Shown here: in pieces, positions 5,541-10,655 of the stretch
Layout: each line of letters begins with the position of its first letter
How positions within the stretch are numbered: position 1 is the stretch's first letter
DNA from: Anaerolineae bacterium
Lineage (GTDB): Bacteria; Chloroflexota; Anaerolineae; B4-G1
Direction of reading: 5' to 3'
Length of the DNA stretch: 10,655 bases
Assembly (NCBI GenBank): GCA_027079895.1
Contig: JALWUZ010000741.1
Location: 1-10,655, forward strand
Made by a program: the position numbers and the translations under genes
Notes under the pieces: generated by a model
Database searches by the model: none
Told to the model about the DNA's origin: nothing
The model's input: only the letters and a program-made list of their open reading frames with translations

Positions 5541-6818
5541 ATGAAGAAGTTAGTTCCCGTTATCCTGTTACTCGTGCTCCTGGTGACGGCCTGCGCCAAA
5601 CCGACGGCGCCCACGGCACCCACGGCCCCCACCGCGGAACCCCAGCAACCGTCCGCTCCCTCCGGCGAGACCAAGACGATGGTCATCGGCTTCACCGCCT
5701 CGCAGACCGGCAAATTCAACGTCTCCTCCACGCGGCAGGTCAACGGCCTGCAACTGTGGATTGACCAAATCAACGCCGCCGGAGGCATCAAGTTGAGCGA
5801 CGGCACCATCGTTAAATTCGAGGCCGTCTCCTACGACGACGAGAGCAACAAGGACCGCGTGCAGGAACTCTACACCCGTTTGGCGACCGAGGACAACGCC
5901 GACTTCCTCATCAGCCCCTACTCCAGCGGCCTGACGGCGGCGGCGGCGGTCATCGCCGAGCAGTACGGCAAGGTGATGATCACCACCGGCGCGGCCTCCG
6001 ACGCCACCTACAAGGAAGGCTATACCCTCGTCTTCCAGGTCTACACCCCCGCCAGCCGTTACCTGACCGGCGCGGTTGACCTGCTGGCATCCCTCGACCC
6101 GAACGTCAAGAAGGTGGCCTTCGTCTACGAAAACGCCACCTTCGCCACCAGCGTTGTCGAGGCCGCCGAGGCTTACGCCGAGGATAAGGGGTACGACGTG
6201 GTGCTCTACGAGGGGTACGACGCCGAAACGACCGACTTCGGCCCCTTCATCAACAAAATCGAGCAGAACGGGGCCGAGGCCATCCTGGGCGGCGGCCACT
6301 TCCAGGACGGCAGCACCTTCGCCCGCCAGATTCACGAGAAGGGCGTGGACGTGAAGTTTATGGCCCTCCTGGTCGCCCCGCCGGAGCCGGATTTCGCCGA
6401 CCTGGGCGATGCCGCGCTGGGCGTCGTCGGCCCCAGCCAGTGGGAGCCGCTGGCCGCCTTCACCCCGGACTTCGGCCCGACCGGCGAGCAGTTCGTCAAG
6501 GATTACGAGGCCGCCTACAACGAGGAGCCGTCCTACCACTCCGCCGGTGGGTACGCCGCCGGCCTGGTGCTCCAGAAGGCCATCGAGGACGCCGACTCCG
6601 TGGACCCGCAGGCAGTCAAGGCCGCGCTGGATAAGATTGACATGACCACCTTCTTCGGGCGGATCAAGTTCGACACCAGCGCGGAGTCGCACGGCCTGCA
6701 GATCGGCCACGATATGGTCTACATCCAATGGCAGAAGGATGATTCCGGCAACCTGGTCAAGCAGGTCGTCTGGCCGGAGGCCGGCGCGACAGCGAAGCCG
6801 CTCTATCCCAAGCCGTAG
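5541..6818 (+). CDS. livK: HAAT-family substrate-binding lipoprotein (branched-chain amino acid/amide type)
   Basis: 425 residues, with GGAGGAG about eight bases before the ATG. It has a lipoprotein signal: MKK, a hydrophobic run, and lipobox VTAC with Cys18 as the lipidation site. A Pro/Thr/Ala linker (19-40) keeps the domain off the membrane. Residues 46-425 match the periplasmic-binding-protein type I (Peripla_BP_6) layout. VIGFTASQTG is the first strand and loop, NGLQLWIDQINAAGGI the first helix, DNADFLISPYSSGLTAAAA the interdomain ligand-loop region (about Ser125-Ser129), TTGAASDATY a second ligand loop, and SYHSAGGYAAG a later conserved segment. In this family these loops bind the carboxylate and amino group of the ligand. 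The exact substrate (Leu/Ile/Val, amides, urea or other) cannot be deduced. It is the first gene of the transporter set and is separated from livH by a repeat-filled spacer. The livK symbol is a family label. Confidence 0.93.
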   Translation: MKKLVPVILLLVLLVTACAKPTAPTAPTAPTAEPQQPSAPSGETKTMVIGFTASQTGKFNVSSTRQVNGLQLWIDQINAAGGIKLSDGTIVKFEAVSYDDESNKDRVQELYTRLATEDNADFLISPYSSGLTAAAAVIAEQYGKVMITTGAASDATYKEGYTLVFQVYTPASRYLTGAVDLLASLDPNVKKVAFVYENATFATSVVEAAEAYAEDKGYDVVLYEGYDAETTDFGPFINKIEQNGAEAILGGGHFQDGSTFARQIHEKGVDVKFMALLVAPPEPDFADLGDAALGVVGPSQWEPLAAFTPDFGPTGEQFVKDYEAAYNEEPSYHSAGGYAAGLVLQKAIEDADSVDPQAVKAALDKIDMTTFFGRIKFDTSAESHGLQIGHDMVYIQWQKDDSGNLVKQVVWPEAGATAKPLYPKP

Positions 6819-6826
6819 CGTCCGTT

Positions 6827-6872
6827 CGTAAGACCTGACAGGCCCGCGATTGGGGGTCTGTCAGGTCTTACG
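6827..6872 (+). terminator. Long hairpin after the binding-protein gene (terminator-like or mRNA-stabilising)
   Basis: Perfect 14-bp arms at 6827-6840 and 6859-6872 (CGTAAGACCTGACA and its complement) extend inward to about 19 pairs with one G-U, closing an eight-base loop. It begins eight bases after the stop codon. No T-run follows, so classic intrinsic termination is not supported. A partial stop or an RNA-protecting structure, as in malE-malF type operons, fits better. The arm could also belong to a dispersed palindrome family. Confidence 0.65.
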
Positions 6873-6878
6873 TTACCG

Positions 6879-6950
6879 CCGTTTGCGCCCCGTGTAGGGG
6901 CAGGTCTCGCACCTGCCCTTGCACCTGCCCCGGCGATACGGGTGGACGCC
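6879..6950. repeat. Intergenic repeat unit, copy A (full, 72 bp)
   Basis: Begins CCGTTTGCGCCCCGTG and ends CGATACGGGTGGACGCC. It contains an 8-bp hairpin, GGGCAGGT (6898-6905) with ACCTGCCC (6911-6918), around the loop CTCGC. A further ACCTGCCCC follows. It matches copy C (7121-7190) except for one 2-bp deletion and two substitutions. Confidence 0.9.
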
Positions 6951-6951
6951 A

Positions 6952-6992
6952 CCGTTTGCGCCCCGTGTAGGGGCAGGTCTCGCACCTGCCCC
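6952..6992. repeat. Intergenic repeat unit, copy B (short, 41 bp)
   Basis: Same start as copies A and C. The hairpin has 9-bp arms, GGGGCAGGT (6970-6978) and ACCTGCCCC (6984-6992), around loop CTCGC. It lacks the second half of the full unit and runs directly into the short-period repeats at 6996. Confidence 0.9.
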
Positions 6993-6995
6993 AGC

Positions 6996-7105
6996 GGGGC
7001 AACCGCGAGAGGGCAGACACACGGGGGGCAGACACACGGGGGCAACCACAACGGGGCAACCGCGAGGGGGGCAGACACACGGGGGGCAACCGCGAGGGTT
7101 GCCCC
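6996..7105. repeat. Interleaved 14-bp and 15-bp minisatellite ending in an inverted hairpin
   Basis: GGGGCAACCGCGAG occurs three times (6996-7009, 7053-7066, 7083-7096). GGCAGACACACGGGG also occurs three times (7012-7026, 7027-7041, 7070-7084), the first two in exact tandem. The last 14-mer plus GGTTGCCCC forms a 9-bp-stem hairpin (7083-7105) with loop GCGAG, then CTAC. Read on the minus strand this is GTAGGGGCAACC-CTCGC-GGTTGCCCC. That is the same plan as copies A-C with different but still pairing arms. Confidence 0.85.
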
Positions 7106-7120
7106 TACAGGTGGACGCCA

Positions 7121-7190
7121 CCGTTTGCGCCCCGTAGGGGCAGGTCTCGCACCTGCCCTTGCACCTGCCCCGGCGATACAGGCGGACGCC
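7121..7190. repeat. Intergenic repeat unit, copy C (full, 70 bp)
   Basis: Nearly identical to copy A. It is preceded by GGTGGACGCCACC (7110-7122) and followed by GGCGGACGCCGCC (7181-7193), two small hairpins with paired changes in the arms. The 418-bp gap between 6819 and 7236 is almost entirely made of this family and the upstream hairpin. I see no gene or obvious promoter in it. Confidence 0.9.
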
Positions 7191-7236
7191 GCCGTTTGTG
7201 CCCCGCACGGGGTTGTCCATACCGAAGGAGGCTCTC

Positions 7237-8097
7237 ATGATTGATTTTCTCATCGCATCGCTGACCGACGGGCTGCTCCTGGGCTTCGTCTACGGCATCG
7301 CGGCGATGGGGCTCTCGCTCATCTGGGGGGTCATGCGGGTCATCAACCTCTCCCACGGCGCGACGATCGCCCTGGGGATGTTCGGCATCTACCTCGCCTT
7401 TACCGGCCTGGGGATGAACCCCTACCTGACCCTCCCGCTCCTCGCCGCTGCCAGTCTGCTGTTGGGGATTCTGGTCTACTTCGTCGCCGTCCATCGGGTC
7501 ATTGACGCCCCGTACCTCTCCACGCTATTGGCGACCTTCGCCGTCAATATGATCGTCATCGGCATCGGCACCGCCATCTTCACCACCTCCCCCCGCAACG
7601 TGGATTTCTCGCTGGGGAGCCTTTCGCTGGGCCCCATCACCGTGACTTGGGCGCGGGTGCTGGCGGCTCTGGCGGCGGCGGTGGTGACGGGGTTGCTGTA
7701 CCTCTTCCTCTACCGTACCCGCTTGGGCAAGTCCATCCGCGCCGTCTCCAACAACAAGGCGGCCGCCGAGTTGATGGGCATCGCCACCTCCTGGGTGCTG
7801 GCCTTCAGTTTCGGCCTGGGGACGATGTTGGCCGCCATCTCCGGCGGGCTCATCGCCACTTTTTTCCCTTTCACGATTTTGGCCGGAGGCGGCTACCAGG
7901 TCAAAGGCTTCGTCATCTGCGTCCTGGGCGGTCTGGGCAACCCGCTGGGGGCCCTCATCGGCGGCCTCATCCTGGGGGCGATGGAGGGCATCATCCCCGC
8001 CTTCATGGAGACTTCGTGGGTGCCGGTTCTGGAGTTCATCCTGTTCGTCATCATCCTGCTCGTCCGCCCGACCGGTTTGTTAGGGAGTAAGACATGA
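7237..8097 (+). CDS. livH: HAAT ABC transporter permease LivH
   Basis: 286 residues. The ATG at 7237 follows GAAGGAGG (7224-7231) by five bases; a TTG at 7159 lies inside the repeat and is rejected. The protein is an inner-membrane permease with about eight hydrophobic segments. Family signatures are YGIAAMGLSLIWGVMRVINL (19-38) ending in SHG, the cytoplasmic coupling segment LGKSIRAVSNNKAAAELMGI (163-182), the following GLGTMLAAISGGL, and the C-terminal GGLGNPLGALIGGLILGAMEG (about 231-251) and VRPTGLLG. It pairs with LivM to form the translocation path for the substrate delivered by the lipoprotein at 5541-6818. Its stop overlaps the livM start by four bases (ATGA), so the two are translationally coupled. 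The length is typical and no defect is seen. Confidence 0.96.
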   Translation: MIDFLIASLTDGLLLGFVYGIAAMGLSLIWGVMRVINLSHGATIALGMFGIYLAFTGLGMNPYLTLPLLAAASLLLGILVYFVAVHRVIDAPYLSTLLATFAVNMIVIGIGTAIFTTSPRNVDFSLGSLSLGPITVTWARVLAALAAAVVTGLLYLFLYRTRLGKSIRAVSNNKAAAELMGIATSWVLAFSFGLGTMLAAISGGLIATFFPFTILAGGGYQVKGFVICVLGGLGNPLGALIGGLILGAMEGIIPAFMETSWVPVLEFILFVIILLVRPTGLLGSKT

Positions 8098-9068
8098 TGA
8101 AACCCTGGCGCGATCCCGGATTATGGCTCTCGTTGCTGGTGACGGCGGCCATCGGACTGTGGCCGGCCGTCGCCGCTAACAAACCTTACGCCCGCGAGAT
8201 GATGTTCACCGTCTTGATGTCGGTCGGGCTGGCGTCGAGCCTGAACATCATGCAGGGGTACACCGGCTACGTCAACTTCGGCCACATCATCTTCTTCGGG
8301 CTGGGGGGGTACGTCGGCTTTTACCTGCTCAGCGTCTACCACGCGCCGCTCTACGTCGCCGCGCTGGCCGGTGCGCTCACCGCCGCGCTGGTCGCCTTCC
8401 TCCTGGGGAAAGCCATCCTGCGGCTGCGCGGGGCCTACTTCGCCCTGGCGACTATCGGCATCAACGAGGCGGCCCGCTCCTTCGTCAAGAACTTCGACCC
8501 CTTCGGCGGCCCGACGGGGATGACGCTGAAGTTCCACGTCTACCAGGCCTACGGCGGCGCGAATCAGGCCCTCTGGATTACCTACATCGCGCTGGTGGTG
8601 CTGACGCTGCTCATCATCCTGGTCAGTTACCTGGTGAAGACCTCCAAGTTCGGCCTGGGGCTGATGGCGATTCGAGAGAACGAGGACGCCGCCGAGGTGA
8701 TGGGGATCGTCGCCCCCGACGCCAAGACCTGGGCCTACGTCCTCTCCGCCGTCTTCCCCGGCATCATCGGCGTCCTGTTCTTCTTCAAAAACGGCAACAT
8801 CGAGCCGGGGGACGCCTTCCGGCTGCAACAGTCCATCGAGGTGATCGTGATGGTGATGTTGGGCGGGCAGGGGCTCGTCTTCGGCCCGCTGGTCGGGGCG
8901 GCGGTCTATCAGCGGCTGCGCGGCTACCTGCTCGTCAGCCCGCTGTTCAAGAACATCCAGTTGGCCGTCGCCGGACTGCTGCTCCTCATCATCATCCTCT
9001 TCGTCCCGGCGGGGCTCATCGGCTGGCTGAGAGGCCGATTCCCCCGTCTACGGAGGTGGCTGGTATGA
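8094..9068 (+). CDS. livM: HAAT ABC transporter permease LivM
   Basis: 324 residues, with start ATG at 8094 overlapping the livH stop; the second Met at 8097 is also possible. This is the second permease subunit, hydrophobic throughout. Recognisable elements are LNIMQGYTGYVNFGH (50-64), LRGAYFALATIGINEAARSF (111-130), PTGMT (140-144), and the ABC-coupling loop GLGLMAIRENEDAAEVMGI (187-205). LGGQGLVFGPLVGAAVYQRL (256-275) and LFVPAGLIG (302-310) close the core, followed by a short basic tail (RGRFPRLRRW). It forms a heterodimer with LivH and docks on LivG and LivF. The stop overlaps the livG start as ATGA. It is of ordinary length and appears intact. Confidence 0.96.
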   Translation: MMKPWRDPGLWLSLLVTAAIGLWPAVAANKPYAREMMFTVLMSVGLASSLNIMQGYTGYVNFGHIIFFGLGGYVGFYLLSVYHAPLYVAALAGALTAALVAFLLGKAILRLRGAYFALATIGINEAARSFVKNFDPFGGPTGMTLKFHVYQAYGGANQALWITYIALVVLTLLIILVSYLVKTSKFGLGLMAIRENEDAAEVMGIVAPDAKTWAYVLSAVFPGIIGVLFFFKNGNIEPGDAFRLQQSIEVIVMVMLGGQGLVFGPLVGAAVYQRLRGYLLVSPLFKNIQLAVAGLLLLIIILFVPAGLIGWLRGRFPRLRRWLV

Positions 9069-9826
9069 GCGCGGACATCATCTTGCGGGTGGAGAACGTC
9101 TCCAAGCGGTTCGGGGGGCTTCAGGCCCTCTCCGACGTGACCTTCGACCTCCCGCGCGGACAGATTCTGGGGCTCATCGGGCCCAACGGCGCGGGGAAGA
9201 CGACGCTCTTCAACGCCATCAACGGCATCTATCCGCCGGAGGAGGGGCGGGTGCTCTTCAACGGGCAGGACATCACCGGCTGGAAGCCCTACCGGGTCGC
9301 CAAAGCGGGGCTGGCCCGTACTCACCAGATCGTCCAGCCGCTGAACGACCTGACGGTCTTGGAGAACGTGATGGCCGGGGCCTGCTTCGGCCACGAGAAT
9401 CACCCTCTGGGACGGGCGCGTGAGATCGCCGACGAGGTGCTGGAATTCGTCGGCCTGGCGGAGCGGCGGGACCTGCTGGCCGGCAGCCTGAACGTCGCCC
9501 AGAAGAAGCGGCTGGAACTGGCGCGGGCGTTGGCCTCCCATCCCTACCTCCTCCTGCTGGACGAGGTGCTGGCCGGGCTGAACCCGGCGGAGATCGCCGA
9601 GATGGTACAGGTGGTGCTCAAAATCCGCGACCAGGGGGTGACGATTCTCATCATCGAGCACGTGATGCACGCCCTGATGAACGTCTCCGACCGGGTGATC
9701 GTGCTGGACTACGGTAAGCAGATCGCCGAAGGGACGCCGGAGGAGATCGCCAACAACCCCCGGGTGATCGAGGCCTACCTGGGCGACCCCAAGTTGGCGG
9801 AGAAGATGCTGCGAGGGGAGGTGTGA
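9065..9826 (+). CDS. livG: HAAT ABC transporter ATPase LivG with altered signature motif
   Basis: 253 residues from the ATG at 9065, which has GGAGG eight bases upstream and overlaps the livM stop (ATGA). A GTG at 9056 is in frame but lies on the ribosome site. Walker A is GPNGAGKTT (39-47), the Q-loop Gln is near 88 (RTHQIVQ), Walker B is LLLLDEVLAGLN with catalytic Glu167, and the switch His is His199 (IIEHVM). The C-terminal segment (IAEGTPEEIANNPRVIEAYLG) is typical of LivG. Where most ABC proteins have LSGGQ, this reads LNVAQKKRLELARAL (142-156), without the glycine pair. Similar Ala-containing variants seem to occur in LivG relatives, so the protein is probably functional, pairing with the canonical LivF. 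It energises transport of the substrate bound by the lipoprotein. Confidence 0.95.
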   Translation: MSADIILRVENVSKRFGGLQALSDVTFDLPRGQILGLIGPNGAGKTTLFNAINGIYPPEEGRVLFNGQDITGWKPYRVAKAGLARTHQIVQPLNDLTVLENVMAGACFGHENHPLGRAREIADEVLEFVGLAERRDLLAGSLNVAQKKRLELARALASHPYLLLLDEVLAGLNPAEIAEMVQVVLKIRDQGVTILIIEHVMHALMNVSDRVIVLDYGKQIAEGTPEEIANNPRVIEAYLGDPKLAEKMLRGEV

Positions 9827-9829
9827 GCG

Positions 9830-10540
9830 ATGGCCCTGTTGGAAGTCAACGCGCTGACCTCCGGCTACGGAGAGTTGCAAATCCTGTGGGGGGTCTCGCT
9901 GAAGTTGGAGCGCGGCAAACTGACCGCCCTGGTCGGCTCCAACGGCGTCGGCAAGACGACCCTCCTCCGCACGGTGTTGGGGCTGGTCAAGCCCTGGGAC
10001 GGCGTCGTCACCTTCGCCGGCCGCGACGTGACCCACCTTTCGCCGCACGCCAAAGCGTCCCAGGGGCTGGTGCTGGTGCCTGAGGGGCGGCAGTTGTTCA
10101 GCGACATGAGCGTCTACGAGAACCTGGAGATGGGCGCGTTCAGCAAGCGGGCGCGGCCTCACTTCGCCCGCAACCTGGAACGGGTTTACGAAATGTTCCC
10201 CCGCCTGAAGGAACGGGCCACGCAGAAGGCCGGGACGCTCTCCGGCGGCGAGCAGCAGATGCTGGCCGTGGCGCGGGGGCTGATGGCCCAGCCGGAGGTG
10301 CTGATGCTCGACGAACTCTCGCTGGGACTGGCGCCCTTCCTGGTGCTGGAACTGTTCGGCATACTCCGGCGGCTGAAGGACGAGGGGCTGACGATGCTCC
10401 TGGTCGAGCAGAACGTCCAGATGGCGTTGGCGGTCAGCGACTACGCCTACGTGTTGGAACACGGGCGGGTGTCGCTGGAAGGCCCCTCGCGGGAGGTGGC
10501 CCAGAACAAGCGGGTGAAGGCGGCCTATCTGGGCATTTGA
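9830..10540 (+). CDS. livF: HAAT ABC transporter ATPase LivF
   Basis: 236 residues. The ATG at 9830 is three bases after the livG stop, with GGGGAGGT (9815-9822) seven bases upstream, inside the end of livG. All ATPase motifs are standard: Walker A GSNGVGKTT (36-44), the Q-loop region VLVPEGRQLFSDMSV (81-95) typical of LivF, signature LSGGEQQ (137-143), Walker B LMLDELSLGLAP (158-169) with Glu162, and VEQN (192-195) in place of the switch His, as is usual for LivF. It forms the nucleotide-binding pair with LivG. Length and ending (VAQNKRVKAAYLGI) are typical. A lipoprotein gene starts 12 bases downstream, so the transcript may continue. Confidence 0.96.
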   Translation: MALLEVNALTSGYGELQILWGVSLKLERGKLTALVGSNGVGKTTLLRTVLGLVKPWDGVVTFAGRDVTHLSPHAKASQGLVLVPEGRQLFSDMSVYENLEMGAFSKRARPHFARNLERVYEMFPRLKERATQKAGTLSGGEQQMLAVARGLMAQPEVLMLDELSLGLAPFLVLELFGILRRLKDEGLTMLLVEQNVQMALAVSDYAYVLEHGRVSLEGPSREVAQNKRVKAAYLGI

Positions 10541-10552
10541 CGGAGGTTGGCG

Positions 10553-10655
10553 GTGCGCCGTCACAGGCTCTTCTACCCGATCGGGTTGCTCCTGCTGCTC
10601 GTGGCGGTGGGCTGCGGCGGGGGAAGGGGACGGGTCGCCCGTCCGAGGGACACGG
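10553..10655 (+). CDS. N-terminal fragment of a predicted lipoprotein
   Basis: A GTG start at 10553 with GGAGG (10542-10546) six bases upstream opens a frame of 34 codons to the window edge. The sequence reads MRRHRLFYPIGLLLLLVAVG followed by Cys21: a basic N-terminus, a hydrophobic core and lipobox AVGC. A Gly/Arg/Pro-rich linker begins after it. This is a secretory lipoprotein signal; the mature domain lies outside the window and nothing can be said about its function. Starting 12 bases after livF, it is probably in the same transcript and might be a second substrate-binding or accessory protein. Confidence 0.7.
   Translation, partial: MRRHRLFYPIGLLLLLVAVGCGGGRGRVARPRDT

Noticed and set aside
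5568..6728. Open frame of 386 codons on the minus strand, opposite the binding-protein gene
   Set aside because: Gly/Val-rich antisense shadow of a well-supported lipoprotein gene, without a domain.
6827..6872. Classic Rho-independent terminator
   Set aside because: The stem is strong but no T-run follows on the plus strand, and a co-functional permease gene lies downstream. It is kept only as a terminator-like or protective hairpin.
6879..7193. CRISPR array
   Set aside because: Repeats are of unequal length and spacing, contain direct tandem copies and inverted copies, and have no unique spacers of constant size.
7159..7236. Upstream TTG start for livH
   Set aside because: It lies inside the repeat copy C and would add an Arg/Pro-rich tail. 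The ATG at 7237 has an excellent ribosome site directly before the first membrane helix.
6819..7236. Riboswitch (for example an amino-acid-sensing element) ahead of livH
   Set aside because: The hairpins are copies of a repeat family rather than a conserved aptamer core, and no known riboswitch motif was recognised.
6803..7253. Several short coding frames in the spacer, with repeated phrases such as CETCPYTGR on the minus strand
   Set aside because: These are translations of the intergenic repeats. Frames shift between copies (2-bp deletion in copy C versus A) and there are no ribosome sites, so no protein is supported.
8924..10564. Open frame of 546 codons on the minus strand, opposite livG and livF
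   Set aside because: It is the antisense of two clear ABC ATPase genes. The His/Gln/Pro/Val-rich composition is typical of shadow frames in GC-rich DNA, and it has no recognisable domain.

Overview
The window is GC-rich, densely packed bacterial DNA. Several features suggest a Chloroflexota (Anaerolineae-like) genome: an adenylate kinase with a metal-binding lid (Cys-X2-Cys ... Cys-X2-Asp), lipoproteins with Thr/Ala/Pro linkers, a secreted protein with a Pro/Glu-rich stalk and Cys-containing C-terminal anchor, and intergenic spacers filled with palindromic GTAGGGGCA-type repeats. The lineage is an inference from style, not from a marker gene.

Left part (1-1944, minus strand): adk is followed after a single base by an alkaline-phosphatase-superfamily (type I phosphodiesterase-like) gene that runs off the left edge. 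This second gene has no good ATG start and appears to begin at GTG. A credible promoter for the pair lies at 1917-1944. A divergent spacer (1945-2184) follows. It holds a 14-bp tandem duplication fused to a perfect 31-bp palindrome, a second small hairpin, and a good promoter facing right.

Middle part (2185-5443, plus strand): a secreted, SGNH-hydrolase-like protein with a C-terminal beta-sandwich domain, a Pro/Glu stalk and a possible cell-surface sorting signal. Three bases later comes a metallo-beta-lactamase-fold protein that has lost most metal ligands, then an MBL-fold protein of the flavodiiron/ODP type whose ligands are all intact.

Right part (5541-10655, plus strand): a complete HAAT-type (branched-chain amino acid/amide) ABC transporter in the order binding lipoprotein, livH, livM, livG, livF. 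The last four are coupled by ATGA overlaps or a 3-bp gap. The start of another lipoprotein follows. The binding-protein gene is separated from livH by 418 bp of hairpins and repeats, which could allow the binding protein to be expressed above the membrane parts.

How it could work together: the binding lipoprotein captures a substrate, probably an amino acid or amide, at the outer face of the membrane. LivH and LivM form the channel and LivG and LivF power it. The tightly linked SGNH, pseudo-MBL and ODP-like genes upstream may share the transcript, but no biochemical link is shown by the sequence. The points most worth following up are the pseudo-MBL/ODP pair next to a transporter, and the intergenic repeat family, whose stems vary in a compensatory way.
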